From the NCBI RefSeq assembly GCF_002891295.1, contig NZ_LGUI01000014.1:1-64000 (forward strand): a DNA stretch of 64,000 bases, written 5' to 3'. The notes beneath the pieces are model-generated. The model was not told the origin of the DNA and did not search any database. It saw only the letters and a program-made list of their open reading frames with translations. Shown here piece by piece: positions 36,229 to 45,430 of this stretch (within the stretch, counting starts at the first letter, position 1; the number at the start of each line of letters is the position of its first letter). The position numbers were made by a program, and so were the translations under genes. The stretch comes from Streptomyces eurocidicus. GTDB lineage: Bacteria; Actinomycetota; Actinomycetes; Streptomycetales; Streptomycetaceae.

Positions 36229-37740
36229 TCAGCCCCCGGACAGGACCCGGACCAGGTCCTCGGCGGTGCGACAGCGGTCGAGGAGCTCCTTGACGTGATT
36301 GCGGGTGCCGCGCAGCGGCTCCAGCGTGGGCACCCGTTGCAGGGAGTCACGGCCCGGCAGGTCGAAGATCACGGAGTCCCAGGAGGCCGCGGCCACGTCG
36401 TCCGCGTACTGCTCCAGGCAGCGGCCGCGGAAGTAGGCGCGGGTGTCCTCCGGCGGCGCCGTACGGGCCCGCTCGACCTCGGACTCCTCCAGGAGCCGCT
36501 TCATCCTGCCGCGGGCCACGAGGCGGTTGTAGAGACCCTTGTCCGGGCGCACGTCCGCGTACTGGAGGTCGACCAGGTGCAGCCGGGCCGCGTCCCAGTC
36601 CAGGCCGTCGCGGCGGCGGTAGCCCTCCAGGAGCTCGCGCTTGGCCACCCAGTCCAGCTCGCCCGAGAGGCTCATCGGATCGTGCTCCAGCCGCCCCAGG
36701 ACGTCCTCCCAGCGGGCCAGGACGTCCTTGGTCTGCTCGTCCGCGTCGGCGCCGAAGCGGTCCTCCACGTACTTGCGGGCCAGCTCGAAGTACTCCATCT
36801 GAAGCTGTACGGCGGTGAGTGTACGCCCGCTACGGAGCGTGATGAGCCGCTTCAGCGTGGGGTCGTGGCTGACCTGGTGGAGCGTGCGGACCGGCTGCTC
36901 CACGGCCAGGTCGGACGCGATGAAGCCGTCCTCGATCATGGAAAGCACCAGGGCCGTGGTGCCCAGCTTCAGATAGGTGGAGATCTCCGAGAGGTTCGCG
37001 TCCCCGATGATCACATGCAGCCTGCGGTACTTCTCGGCGTCCGCGTGCGGCTCGTCCCGGGTGTTGATGATGGGCCGCTTGAGGGTGGTCTCCAGCCCGA
37101 CCTCGACCTCGAAGTAGTCGGCGCGCTGGCTGAGCTGGAAGCCGTGCTCGTGGCCGTCCTGGCCGACGCCCACCCGGCCGGCGCCGGTGACCACCTGCCG
37201 GCAGACGAAGAAGGGCGTCAGGTGGCGCACGATGTCCGAGAAGGGGGTCTCCCGCTTCATCAGGTAGTTCTCGTGGGTGCCGTAGGACGCGCCCTTGTTG
37301 TCGGTGTTGTTCTTGTAGAGGTGGATCGGCTGGGCTCCGGGCAGCTGGGCGGCGCGCTCGGCGGCCTCCGCCATGATCCGCTCCCCCGCCTTGTCCCAGA
37401 GGACGGCGTCGCGGGGGTTGGTGATCTCGGGGGAGCTGTACTCGGGGTGCGCGTGGTCGACGTACAGCCGCGCGCCATTGGTGAGGATGACATTGGCCAG
37501 GCCGATGTCCTCGTCCGTGAGCTGGCTGGAGTCGGCCGCCTCACGGGCGAGGTCGAAGCCGCGGGCGTCCCGCAGCGGGTTCTCCTCCTCGAAGTCCCAG
37601 CGGGCTCGCCGCGCCCGGTGCATCGCCGCCGCGTAGGCGTTGACGATCTGGGACGAGGTGAGCATGGCATTGGCGTTCGGGTGGCCGGGGACGGAGATCC
37701 CGTACTCCGTCTCAATGCCCATTACTCGCCGTACGGTCAT
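36229..37740 (-). CDS. dop: Depupylase/deamidase Dop
   Basis: 503-aa PafA homologue that removes Pup from substrates and, in species with Pup-Gln, deamidates it. It has GIETEYG (residues 8-14), catalytic Asp95 in LYVDHAHPEYSSPE, and the Dop-specific loop region between (about 35-80, HRARRARWDFEEENPLRDARG). Also present are YGTHENYLM and IINTRDEPHADAEKYRRLHVI. Here Pup already ends in Glu, so its main job should be depupylation. It lies between arc and pup, 317 bp after arc. Confidence 0.97.
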   Translation of the reverse strand: MTVRRVMGIETEYGISVPGHPNANAMLTSSQIVNAYAAAMHRARRARWDFEEENPLRDARGFDLAREAADSSQLTDEDIGLANVILTNGARLYVDHAHPEYSSPEITNPRDAVLWDKAGERIMAEAAERAAQLPGAQPIHLYKNNTDNKGASYGTHENYLMKRETPFSDIVRHLTPFFVCRQVVTGAGRVGVGQDGHEHGFQLSQRADYFEVEVGLETTLKRPIINTRDEPHADAEKYRRLHVIIGDANLSEISTYLKLGTTALVLSMIEDGFIASDLAVEQPVRTLHQVSHDPTLKRLITLRSGRTLTAVQLQMEYFELARKYVEDRFGADADEQTKDVLARWEDVLGRLEHDPMSLSGELDWVAKRELLEGYRRRDGLDWDAARLHLVDLQYADVRPDKGLYNRLVARGRMKRLLEESEVERARTAPPEDTRAYFRGRCLEQYADDVAAASWDSVIFDLPGRDSLQRVPTLEPLRGTRNHVKELLDRCRTAEDLVRVLSGG

Positions 37741-38057
37741 GCGGCCCTCCTTGCCCGGCGCCGCCCCCTGGTGGGGTCGGCGCTCAAGTACCGCCGCGCG
37801 TCCGCTCGCTGTGCGGCCCCCGATCCCGCGCTGCGCATCGCGGCGGTATCGAAGAGCCTAGAACGGCTTTGCGGCGGTGGGGAGATCATTACAGTCATTG
37901 CTCCGGTTCGTGCCGTACCAGGGCGATCGATGTCCCCGTGGCGGAATCCTGGCGGAAACACGACCGGGATCCCGGGAAAAACACGGCCGGCCGCGGACGC
38001 CCCGGGCGTCCCCCCGCCGGAGCGGGAGGGACAGGGCATCCGCGGCCGGACGACGCG
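37741..38057. other. Intergenic region arc-dop
   Basis: 317 bp without a gene. It holds the arc terminator (37987-38049) and, nearer dop, the presumed dop promoter with an AT-richer patch (GATCATTACAGTCATTG). No other structure stands out. Confidence 0.7.
37987..38049 (-). terminator. Terminator after arc with U-tract
   Basis: The 11-bp outer stem CCGGCCGCGGA/TCCGCGGCCGG encloses a GC-rich inner structure. On the minus strand it is followed by CCGTGTTTTTCCC. It lies 9 bp past the arc stop. Confidence 0.75.
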
Positions 38058-39824
38058 CTACAGATACTGACCGGTATTCGCCACCGTGTCGATCGAGCGA
38101 CCGGTGTCGGCCCCCTGCTTTCCGGTGACCAGGGTGCGGATGAAGACGATCCGCTCGCCCTTCTTGCCGGAGATCCGGGCCCAGTCGTCCGGGTTGGTGG
38201 TGTTGGGCAGGTCCTCGTTCTCCTTGAACTCGTCCACGCAGGCGGCGAGCAGGTGGGAGACGCGCAGACCCTTCTGGTTGTGGTCGAGGAACGCCTTGAT
38301 CGCCATCTTCTTGGCCCGGTCCACGATGTTCTGGATCATCGCGCCCGAGTTGAAGTCCTTGAAGTAGAGGACCTCCTTGTCACCGTTGGCGTAGGTGACC
38401 TCCAGGAAGCGGTTCTCCTCGGACTCCGCGTACATCTGCTCGACGACCGACTGGATCATGCCGGCCACGGCGGCCTTGCCGTCCCCGCCGTGCTCGGCGA
38501 GGTCGTCCGCGTGGATGGGCAGGGTGGCCGTGAGGTACTTCGAGAAGATGTCCTTGGCGGCCTCCGCGTCCGGACGCTCGATCTTGATCTTCACATCGAG
38601 ACGGCCGGGGCGCAGGATCGCGGGGTCGATCATGTCCTCGCGGTTGGAGGCGCCGATGACGATGACGTTCTCCAGGCCCTCCACGCCGTCGATCTCGGAG
38701 AGCAGCTGGGGGACGATGGTGTTCTCCACGTCCGAGCTGACGCCGGAGCCGCGGGTGCGGAAAAGGGAGTCCATCTCGTCGAAGAAGACGATGACGGGGG
38801 TGCCCTCGCTCGCCTTCTCCCTGGCGCGCTGGAAGATCAGCCGGATGTGCCGCTCGGTCTCGCCCACGTACTTGTTGAGCAGCTCGGGGCCCTTGATGTT
38901 GAGGAAGAAGCTCTTCCCGGCGGGCTGGCCGGTGACCTCGGCGACCTTCTTGGCAAGGGAGTTGGCGACGGCCTTGGCGATGAGCGTCTTGCCGCAGCCG
39001 GGCGGGCCGTACAGCAGCACGCCCTTGGGCGGCCGCAGTTCGTGCTCCTTGAAGAGGTCGGGGTAGAGGTAGGGGAGCTCGACCGCGTCGCGGATCAGCT
39101 CGATCTGGTTGCCCAGGCCGCCGATCTTCGTGTAGTCGATGTCCGGGACCTCTTCGAGGACGAGCTCCTCGACCTCGCTCTTCGGGATGACCTCGTAGAC
39201 GTAGCCGGAGCGGGGTTCGAGCAGGAGGGCGTCGCCGGGGCGGATGGTGATGTCCAGCAGCGGCTCGGCGAGCCTCACCACCCGTTCCTCGTCGGTGTGC
39301 CCGATCACCAGGGCCCGCTCGCCGTCCTCGAGGATCTCCTTGAGGGTGACGATGTCCCCGGCCCGCTCGTACTCCATGGCCTCGACCACGTTGAGCGCTT
39401 CGTTGAGCATGACCTCCTGGCCGCGCCGGAGGTCCTCCGGATCGATGCTCGGGCTGACATTGACCCGGAGCTTGCGGCCTCCGGTGAAGATGTCGGCCGT
39501 GCCGTCGTCGTTCGCCTGCAGGAAGACCCCGAAGCCGGCCGGCGGCTGCGCGAGCCGGTCGACCTCCTCCTTGAGCGCGACGATCTGGTCGCGGGCCTCG
39601 CGGAGGGTATTGGCGAGCCGCTCGTTCTGGGCGGACACGCCGGCCAGGTTCGTCTGGAGCTCGACGATCCGCTCTTCGAGAATCCTCGTGTGACGCGGAG
39701 AGTCGGCGAGCTTGCGCCGCAGGACGGCGATCTCCTGCTCGAAATAGGCAACCTGGCTCGCGAGGTCGTCAGACCCTCGTCCCGGCCGGATGCCGCGGTT
39801 CATGTCGTCGTCGTGGGCTGCCAC
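38058..39824 (-). CDS. arc: Proteasome-activating AAA+ ATPase Arc (Mpa)
   Basis: 588-aa AAA+ unfoldase that recognises Pup and feeds tagged proteins to the 20S core. An N-terminal coiled coil (about residues 20-92) binds Pup. Two OB domains (about 95-225) follow, then the AAA module with Walker A GPPGCGKT (273-280), Walker B VFFDEMDS and Arg finger region ILRPGRLDVKIKIERPD. The C-terminus GQYL is the motif that docks into the PrcA ring. The GTG start at 39824 is preceded by GGAGGTGAGG, preferred over the TTG-side alternatives upstream. Confidence 0.97.
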   Translation of the reverse strand: MAAHDDDMNRGIRPGRGSDDLASQVAYFEQEIAVLRRKLADSPRHTRILEERIVELQTNLAGVSAQNERLANTLREARDQIVALKEEVDRLAQPPAGFGVFLQANDDGTADIFTGGRKLRVNVSPSIDPEDLRRGQEVMLNEALNVVEAMEYERAGDIVTLKEILEDGERALVIGHTDEERVVRLAEPLLDITIRPGDALLLEPRSGYVYEVIPKSEVEELVLEEVPDIDYTKIGGLGNQIELIRDAVELPYLYPDLFKEHELRPPKGVLLYGPPGCGKTLIAKAVANSLAKKVAEVTGQPAGKSFFLNIKGPELLNKYVGETERHIRLIFQRAREKASEGTPVIVFFDEMDSLFRTRGSGVSSDVENTIVPQLLSEIDGVEGLENVIVIGASNREDMIDPAILRPGRLDVKIKIERPDAEAAKDIFSKYLTATLPIHADDLAEHGGDGKAAVAGMIQSVVEQMYAESEENRFLEVTYANGDKEVLYFKDFNSGAMIQNIVDRAKKMAIKAFLDHNQKGLRVSHLLAACVDEFKENEDLPNTTNPDDWARISGKKGERIVFIRTLVTGKQGADTGRSIDTVANTGQYL

Positions 39825-40066
39825 GGTCCTCACCTCCTCCAAGGGGAGCTGGACGCTTCCTGACCCTACCTGGGCCGGTGCAGGTTGAAACCCCTAGATC
39901 ACAAACCCGGTCGGAGTGTGTCCGATCTTCACCCTTGCGCACGTCCTCACAGCAGGGGAATACCCACCCATCAACATCGGAAAGCGGGCGGTTGTATCGT
40001 CGAGTCGGTCAACACCCGTCAGGGCTGGCTCCAATTGGTTCACGTACGCAGGAAACGGCAGGCGAG

Positions 40067-40363
40067 ATGACCGTGCAGGAAGAAGGACTCGGCGAGCTGG
40101 AAGTCTGGATCGACCAGGATCTGTGCACCGGCGACGGCATCTGCGCCCAGTACGCCCCCGAGGTCTTCGAGCTGGACATCGACGGACTGGCCTATGTGAA
40201 GAGCGCGGACGACGAGCTCCTCCAGGAGCAGGGCGCCACCACCCGGGTGCCGCTGCCGCTGCTCAACGACGTCCGGGAGTCCGCGAAGGACTGCCCCGGG
40301 GACTGCATCCACGTCCGCAGGGTTTCGGACAAGGTCGAGGTCTACGGCCCCGACGCGGAGTGA
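40067..40363 (+). CDS. Ferredoxin
   Basis: 98-aa small ferredoxin of the actinobacterial single-cluster type (VWIDQDLCTGDGICAQYAPEVFEL). The Cys ligands visible are Cys20, Cys26 and Cys76, with a further Cys80 in CPGDC. A Gly replaces the middle Cys of the first CxxCxxC motif, so a [3Fe-4S] cluster is likely. It could serve a cytochrome P450 or similar enzyme, but none is in the window. It is divergent from arc across 242 bp; GCAGGCGAG precedes the ATG. Confidence 0.88.
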   Translation: MTVQEEGLGELEVWIDQDLCTGDGICAQYAPEVFELDIDGLAYVKSADDELLQEQGATTRVPLPLLNDVRESAKDCPGDCIHVRRVSDKVEVYGPDAE

Positions 40364-40367
40364 CGAC

Positions 40368-41003
40368 TCACACACTCCCCGCGACGGGCAGGGCGGTCAG
40401 TACGAACTTGCCGCCCTGCCACCGCCATTCGACGGCCCGGCTGAGGTCGGGGCAGCAACGCGGCACCCGTGCGGTGGAGTAGCCGAGGAGAGTGGCCGAA
40501 ACGGTGCCGCCCGTCACCGCGAAGCGGGTGACGCTCATCCGCCGGGCCGGGTCGACGAGGGTCGCCGTGACGCGGGGCGGCTCGCCGGGCGTCGCGGCCG
40601 GGGCGAGGACGTAGACACCGCTGGGGGCCGTGCCGGCGCCGGAGCGGCAGCGGACGACGGCCGCGGTCTCGGGCCGCCCGTCGCCGTCGAGGTCGGCGGA
40701 GGCCCGCCGGACGACCTCGGGGCGCGCGCCGCCGCAGTCCAGGGGATAGCGCGCGGCGTCCGGGTCGGGGGCGGGCACGATCCGGGAGGGGCCCGCCGGG
40801 GCCTGCGGAGTGCCGTCCGCGGCGGGTCCGGCCAGGGTGGCCACGGCGATCACGACGGCCAGTGCGGCGGCGGTGACCGCCCAGTGCGCGGGGCGCGGGC
40901 GGGCGTGCGGGAGCGGACCCGCGGCGGTGGACGGAGTGGGTCCTGCCGGTGACTGCACGCGCGCTGACTCCTGTGAGCGGTGACTGCGGGGGATGATCCG
41001 CAT
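40368..41003 (-). CDS. Membrane-anchored hypothetical protein
   Basis: 211-aa protein not assigned to a family. It has a Pro/Ser-rich cytoplasmic N-terminus, one transmembrane helix (about residues 40-60, AVTAAALAVVIAVATLAG) and an external domain. The domain has an ASADLDGDGRPETAAVVRC segment resembling an FG-GAP/VCBS calcium-type loop, plus several Cys (LDCGGA, VRCRSG, RCCPDL) likely paired by disulfides. It converges with the ferredoxin gene with only 4 bp between stops. Confidence 0.78.
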   Translation of the reverse strand: MRIIPRSHRSQESARVQSPAGPTPSTAAGPLPHARPRPAHWAVTAAALAVVIAVATLAGPAADGTPQAPAGPSRIVPAPDPDAARYPLDCGGARPEVVRRASADLDGDGRPETAAVVRCRSGAGTAPSGVYVLAPAATPGEPPRVTATLVDPARRMSVTRFAVTGGTVSATLLGYSTARVPRCCPDLSRAVEWRWQGGKFVLTALPVAGSV

Positions 41004-41192
41004 CGTGCCATACCGGGCCGCGCCGGGGAACAGGGGGTTTGCCGCACGCCGGGGTCCGCCGCCGGCGGGCCGGGCGGGGCCAACGAACGGGCGCCGCCAC
41101 CGAGTTCCGCGAGGCGGTTCCCGGCGGCGGCGCCGTGGGTGGTGGTGCGGCCGGAGCGGGCCGGCCGCGGGGCCCGAGGGGGCCCTGCGGAC

Positions 41193-42098
41193 TCAGCGCT
41201 CGGCGGAGCCGCTCTGGCTGCCGGGGCCGTCGTAGTCCTCGCCGTAGGCGCCCTTGGCGGGGCGGCGGCGGCGCAGCGGCGGCTCGACGCCGTCCGCGAG
41301 GCGGCGGGCGGTGAGCAGGAAGCCGGTGTGCCCGATCATGCGGTGGTCCGGGCGGACGGCCAGGCCCTCCACGTGCCAGGTGCGGACCATGGTCTCCCAG
41401 GCCGACGGCTCGGCGAAGCAGCCGATCTCGCGGATGGACTCGACGGTCCGGGCGAGCTGGGTGGTGGTCGCCACGTAGCAGCAGAGGATGCCGCCGGGGA
41501 CGAGCGCCTTACGGACGACCTCGAGGCACTCCCAGGGGGCGAGCATGTCGAGGATGACGCGGTCGACGTCCGTGTCGGACAGGTTGTCCTGGAGGTCGCC
41601 GACGGTGAGCTGCCAGGCGGGGTGCGGGCCGCCGAAGTAGCGCTCCACGTTCTGCGTGGCGATCTCGGCGAAGTCGGCACGGCGCTCGTAGGAGTGCAGC
41701 ATGCCCTGGTCGCCGATGGCGCGCAGCAGGAAGCTGCTCAGGGAGCCTGAGCCGACGCCGGCTTCCACGACGCGGGCGCCGGGGAAGATGTCGGCCATGG
41801 CCAGGATCTGCCCCGCGTCCTTGGGGTAGACCACCGCGGCACCGCGCGGCATGGACAGGACATAGTCGGGGAGCAGGGGGCGCAGCGCGAGGTAGGCGAC
41901 GTTTCCCGTGGTACGGACAACACTGCCCTCGGGGGCACCGATCAGCTCGTCGTGCGGGAAGGCACCCTTGTGGGTGTGGAACTGCTTCCCGGCTTCGAGC
42001 GTGAAGGTGTAGTGGCGTCCCTTGGGGTCGGTGAGCTGGACCTGGTCCCCGACCTGGAAGGGGCCGCGACGACGGGCGGCACCGGTCGGTTCGGACAT
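41193..42098 (-). CDS. trmI: tRNA (adenine-58-N1)-methyltransferase TrmI
   Basis: 301-aa SAM-dependent methyltransferase that makes m1A58 in the T-loop of tRNAs. An N-terminal beta domain (about residues 10-75) precedes the Rossmann domain. SAM motif I is VVEAGVGSGSLSSFLL, motif II is LHSYERRADFAEIA and motif IV is VDRVILDMLAPWE. It acts as a tetramer. Location next to the Arc ATPase region is conserved in actinobacteria. The start is the ATG at 42098. Confidence 0.94.
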   Translation of the reverse strand: MSEPTGAARRRGPFQVGDQVQLTDPKGRHYTFTLEAGKQFHTHKGAFPHDELIGAPEGSVVRTTGNVAYLALRPLLPDYVLSMPRGAAVVYPKDAGQILAMADIFPGARVVEAGVGSGSLSSFLLRAIGDQGMLHSYERRADFAEIATQNVERYFGGPHPAWQLTVGDLQDNLSDTDVDRVILDMLAPWECLEVVRKALVPGGILCCYVATTTQLARTVESIREIGCFAEPSAWETMVRTWHVEGLAVRPDHRMIGHTGFLLTARRLADGVEPPLRRRRPAKGAYGEDYDGPGSQSGSAER

Positions 42099-42203
42099 GT
42101 GACCAGCGTACCCGCCATCCGGCGGGGGTATGGACACGACGCCGGGGCCGGGCCCGCGCGGGGACGGGCCGGGGGCGGCGTACGAGCCGGGGGGCGTACG
42201 GGC

Positions 42204-43451
42204 TCAGGACGGCGGTCGGCCCGGGGACGGGGTCCGGGCCATGGCGGCCACGAACGCCCGCTCGACGTCGGAGGTCGACAGCACCCCGTAGACCTCGCCG
42301 CCTTCCTCGACCACCAGGTACTCCGTGGCGGGGGTGGCGCGCAGGGTGTCGAGGAGCTCCTCGCCGGTGAGCTCGGCGGAGACGCGCATGCCGTCCTTGA
42401 GGTCCTGGGCGAGGGCGCTGACGGCGACCCAGGGGCGGCGGTGTTCGGGGACGCCGATGATGGCGGCCTCGCGGACGAGCGCGGTGGGGGTGCCGTGGGG
42501 GTCCACGACGACGAGGGCGCGGGCGCCGGCCTCGCCGGCCCGGCGCAGGGCCTCGGAGAGCGGGGTGGCGGGTTCCACGGGCACGGCGCGGCGGGTGAGG
42601 GTGCGGGCGCGGAGGCCGGGGAGGCGCTCGCGCAGCCGGGCCATGCGGAGGCTGTTGCCGGCGCCGGTCCAGATGATCGCGGCGAGGATCGCGGCGAGCA
42701 GGGCGTCGGTGAGGGAGTCCACGCCGCCGAGGTCCTCGGAGCCGCCCGCGGCGCGGGTGAGGAGCGGCAGGCCGATGAGGACGGCGACGGCGAGCGCGCG
42801 GCCGATCCAGGCGGCGGCGACGGTGCCGGTCATGGGGTTGCCGCTGATCTTCCAGACGACGGCCCGGAGCATCCGGCCGCCGTCCAGCGGGAGGCCGGGG
42901 AGCAGGTTGAAGATCGCGACCAGGAGGTTGGAGATCATCAGCCCGGCGAGCAGGACGCCGGGGACGGTGCCGGGCTCGACGGCCCGCATGCCGAGGTAGA
43001 AGAGGCCGGCGAGGACCAGGGAGAGCAGGGGGCCGACGAAGGCGAGGACGAATTCGCGGCCGGGGGTCTCGCTCTCCTTCTCGATCTCGGAGACGCCGCC
43101 GAAGAACTGGAGCTGGATACGGCGCACGGGGAGCTTGAAGCGCAGGGCCGCGACCGTGTGCGCCAGCTCGTGGACGAGCACCGAGGCGTAGAAGGCGACG
43201 GCGAAGAAGAGCGAGACCAGATAGCGGACGCCGCCGAGCTCGGGCAGGACGCGGTCGAGCTGGCCGCCGAAGACCCAGGTGATGAGGGCGGCGACGAGGA
43301 ACCAGCTGGGCGCCACGTAGACGGGCACGCCGAAGGGGCGGCCCATGAGGATGCCGCCGCCCTCGCGCGGGCGCTTCGGCCTGCGGTCCCCGGGCTCGTC
43401 CTGGGTGCCGGCGCCCCCGCCGCCGGACCGGCCCTGCCCGCTGTTCTCCAC
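42204..43451 (-). CDS. Site-2 protease (M50 metalloprotease) with CBS domains
   Basis: 415-aa intramembrane zinc protease. It has HELAH (residues 94-98, Zn ligands and catalytic Glu) in the second helix, the second motif NLLPGLPLDGGRML (Asp as third ligand) and about six transmembrane helices. The cytoplasmic C-terminal CBS pair (about 290-405) probably gates activity by nucleotide binding. Such Rv2625c-like proteases cleave membrane-bound regulators; the substrate is unknown. The GTG start at 43451 follows GAGGGGAC. It is divergent from the RecB-like nuclease gene. Confidence 0.9.
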   Translation of the reverse strand: MENSGQGRSGGGGAGTQDEPGDRRPKRPREGGGILMGRPFGVPVYVAPSWFLVAALITWVFGGQLDRVLPELGGVRYLVSLFFAVAFYASVLVHELAHTVAALRFKLPVRRIQLQFFGGVSEIEKESETPGREFVLAFVGPLLSLVLAGLFYLGMRAVEPGTVPGVLLAGLMISNLLVAIFNLLPGLPLDGGRMLRAVVWKISGNPMTGTVAAAWIGRALAVAVLIGLPLLTRAAGGSEDLGGVDSLTDALLAAILAAIIWTGAGNSLRMARLRERLPGLRARTLTRRAVPVEPATPLSEALRRAGEAGARALVVVDPHGTPTALVREAAIIGVPEHRRPWVAVSALAQDLKDGMRVSAELTGEELLDTLRATPATEYLVVEEGGEVYGVLSTSDVERAFVAAMARTPSPGRPPS

Positions 43452-43574
43452 GGTGTCCCCTCGTCGGATGCGGCCCTCGCACCGGCGGTGCGCTGTCTCG
43501 ATCATGCAGTGCGAGGTGGTCTGTCGTCGATGGTATGCGTCCGACTGTCAGTGACGGGCCGTAGGGTTCCTGTC

Positions 43575-44579
43575 ATGGGTATCGCCACTGAGGAAAGCGC
43601 CGGGCAGCCGGCTGAGCCGTCCGTGCCGGGCGTTTCAGAGGGGTCTGCCGGGGCTGCCGCGTCCCCTGGGGCCGGGGAGGCCGCCGCCGTCGGCGCGCCC
43701 GCGGAGGCCGCCGCCGGGGAGCGGGTGCGGGTTCCCGCGCGCCCCGCCGCGCTGTCGCCCTCCCGGGCGGCCGATTTCATGCGGTGCCCGCTGCTCTACC
43801 GCTTCCGGGTGATCGACAAGCTGCCGGAGAAGCCGAGCGCGGCCGCGACCCGGGGCACCGTGGTGCACGCCGTGCTGGAGCGGCTCTTCGACGCCCCGGC
43901 CGCCGAGCGCACCCCGCCCCGGGCGAAGGGGCTGGTCCCCGGCGAGTGGGAGAAGCTGCTGGCGGCCCGGCCGGAGCTGGCCGGGCTCTTCACCGGCGAG
44001 GACGGCGCGCACGACGCGGACCGGCTGGCGACCTGGCTGGCGGACGCGGAGCGGCTGGTCGAGCGCTGGTTCACCCTGGAGGACCCCACCCGCCTGGAGC
44101 CCGCGGACCGCGAGCTGTACGTGGAGACGGTGATCGAGGGCGCGGGCGCCTCGGCGCTGACGCTGCGGGGCTTCATCGACCGGGTGGACGTGGCGCCCTC
44201 CGGCGACGTCCGCATCGTGGACTACAAGACGGGCAAGGCCCCGGCCCCGCAGTTCCGGTCGGAGGCCCTGTTCCAGATGACCTTCTACGCCCTGGTGCTG
44301 TGGCGGCTGCGCGGCCGGGTGCCGCGCCGTCTCCAGCTCGTCTATCTGGGCAGCGGCGACGTGCTGACGTACGACCCGGTGGAGGCGGAGCTGCTGGCCG
44401 TGGAGCGCAAGCTGCGGGCGCTGTGGGAGGCCATCGAGCTGGCCACCGACACGGGCGAGTGGCGCCCCCGGCCGACGAAGCTGTGCGGCTGGTGCGACCA
44501 CCAGGCCGTCTGTCCGGAATTCGGGGGCACTCCCCCGCCCTATCCGCTGCCGATCGTGGCCCCGCGCGCGGGCGGATGA
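43575..44579 (+). CDS. RecB-like PD-(D/E)XK nuclease with Fe-S staple
   Basis: 334-aa RecB-family exonuclease domain protein. A low-complexity Ala/Gly N-terminus (1-55) precedes the core. Core motifs are LSPSRAADFMRCPLLYRF, GTVVHAVLERL, the catalytic ALTLRGFIDRVD and VRIVDYKTGK (Asp, Glu/Asp-x-Lys), and QMTFYALV. Cys71, Cys304, Cys307 and Cys313 (C...CxxCx5C) are spaced as in AddB/Cas4-type [4Fe-4S] nucleases. No helicase partner is adjacent. It is probably a stand-alone DNA repair nuclease. Confidence 0.9.
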   Translation: MGIATEESAGQPAEPSVPGVSEGSAGAAASPGAGEAAAVGAPAEAAAGERVRVPARPAALSPSRAADFMRCPLLYRFRVIDKLPEKPSAAATRGTVVHAVLERLFDAPAAERTPPRAKGLVPGEWEKLLAARPELAGLFTGEDGAHDADRLATWLADAERLVERWFTLEDPTRLEPADRELYVETVIEGAGASALTLRGFIDRVDVAPSGDVRIVDYKTGKAPAPQFRSEALFQMTFYALVLWRLRGRVPRRLQLVYLGSGDVLTYDPVEAELLAVERKLRALWEAIELATDTGEWRPRPTKLCGWCDHQAVCPEFGGTPPPYPLPIVAPRAGG

Positions 44580-44633
44580 CCCCCCGCGGGGCGGGTCAGG
44601 GCAGAATGGACGCGGTCTAACGAAGGAGTTTCC

Positions 44634-45305
44634 GTGGCGATCCGCGTCCTACTGGTCGATGACCAGCCGCTGCTGCGTACCGGCTTCCGGATGATTCTCG
44701 AGGCGGAACAGGACCTGGCGGTCGTCGGTGAGGCCGGGGACGGTCTGCAGGCGCTCGACCAGGTGCGGGCGCTCCAGCCCGATGTGGTGCTGATGGACAT
44801 CCGGATGCCGCGGATGGACGGCGTCGAGGCGACCCGGCAGATCACCGGTCCGGAGCGGAACGGCCCGGCGAAGGTGCTGGTGCTCACCACGTTCGATCTC
44901 GACGAGTACGTGGTGGAGGCGCTGCGGGCCGGGGCCAGCGGGTTCCTGCTGAAGGACGCGCCCGCCCATGAGCTCGTCCAGGCGATCCGGGTGGTGGCGG
45001 GCGGCGAGGCGATGCTGGCGCCCAGCATCACCCGCCGGCTGCTGGACAAGTACGCGGGTCATCTGCCGTCGGGCGAGGAGCCGCTGCCGGACACCCTGCA
45101 CACGCTGACCGACCGCGAGGTCGAGGTGCTGAAGCTGGTCGCGCGCGGTCTGTCGAACGCCGAGATCGCGGCGGATCTGTTCGTGAGCGAGACCACGGTC
45201 AAGACGCACGTGGGTCATGTGCTGACGAAGCTGGGTCTGCGCGACCGCGTGCAGGCGGCGGTCTACGCCTACGAGAGCGGTCTGGTGCGCCCCGGCGCGC
45301 AGTAG
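44634..45305 (+). CDS. NarL/FixJ-family response regulator (orphan)
   Basis: 223-aa two-component regulator. The receiver domain has Asp9/Asp10, phospho-acceptor Asp55 (VVLMDIRMP) and switch Thr/Lys (VLTTFD, LLKDAP). The C-terminal LuxR-type helix-turn-helix (LTDREVEVLKLVARGLSNAEIA...VSETTVKTHVGHVLTKLGLRDR, about residues 150-215) follows. No histidine kinase gene is next to it, so its partner lies elsewhere. The GTG start follows AAGGAG. A very strong terminator follows. Confidence 0.93.
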   Translation: MAIRVLLVDDQPLLRTGFRMILEAEQDLAVVGEAGDGLQALDQVRALQPDVVLMDIRMPRMDGVEATRQITGPERNGPAKVLVLTTFDLDEYVVEALRAGASGFLLKDAPAHELVQAIRVVAGGEAMLAPSITRRLLDKYAGHLPSGEEPLPDTLHTLTDREVEVLKLVARGLSNAEIAADLFVSETTVKTHVGHVLTKLGLRDRVQAAVYAYESGLVRPGAQ

Positions 45306-45331
45306 CGGCTTCCCTCCCGCCGTCCGGCGGG

Positions 45332-45383
45332 GGAAAACGGTCCGCCCCGTACCCGGGCATGGGTACGGGGCGGACCGTTTTCC
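45332..45383. terminator. Very strong bidirectional terminator
   Basis: A 23-bp perfect stem (45332-45354 with 45361-45383), loop GGGCAT. A-tract and T-tract sit at the stem base, so each strand has GTTTTCC at its 3' side. It separates the response regulator from the converging solute-binding protein gene. Confidence 0.95.
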
Positions 45384-45430
45384 GGGCCGTGCGGGCCGGG
45401 TGGGGTGCCACCCGGCCGCGCGCCGGCCCG

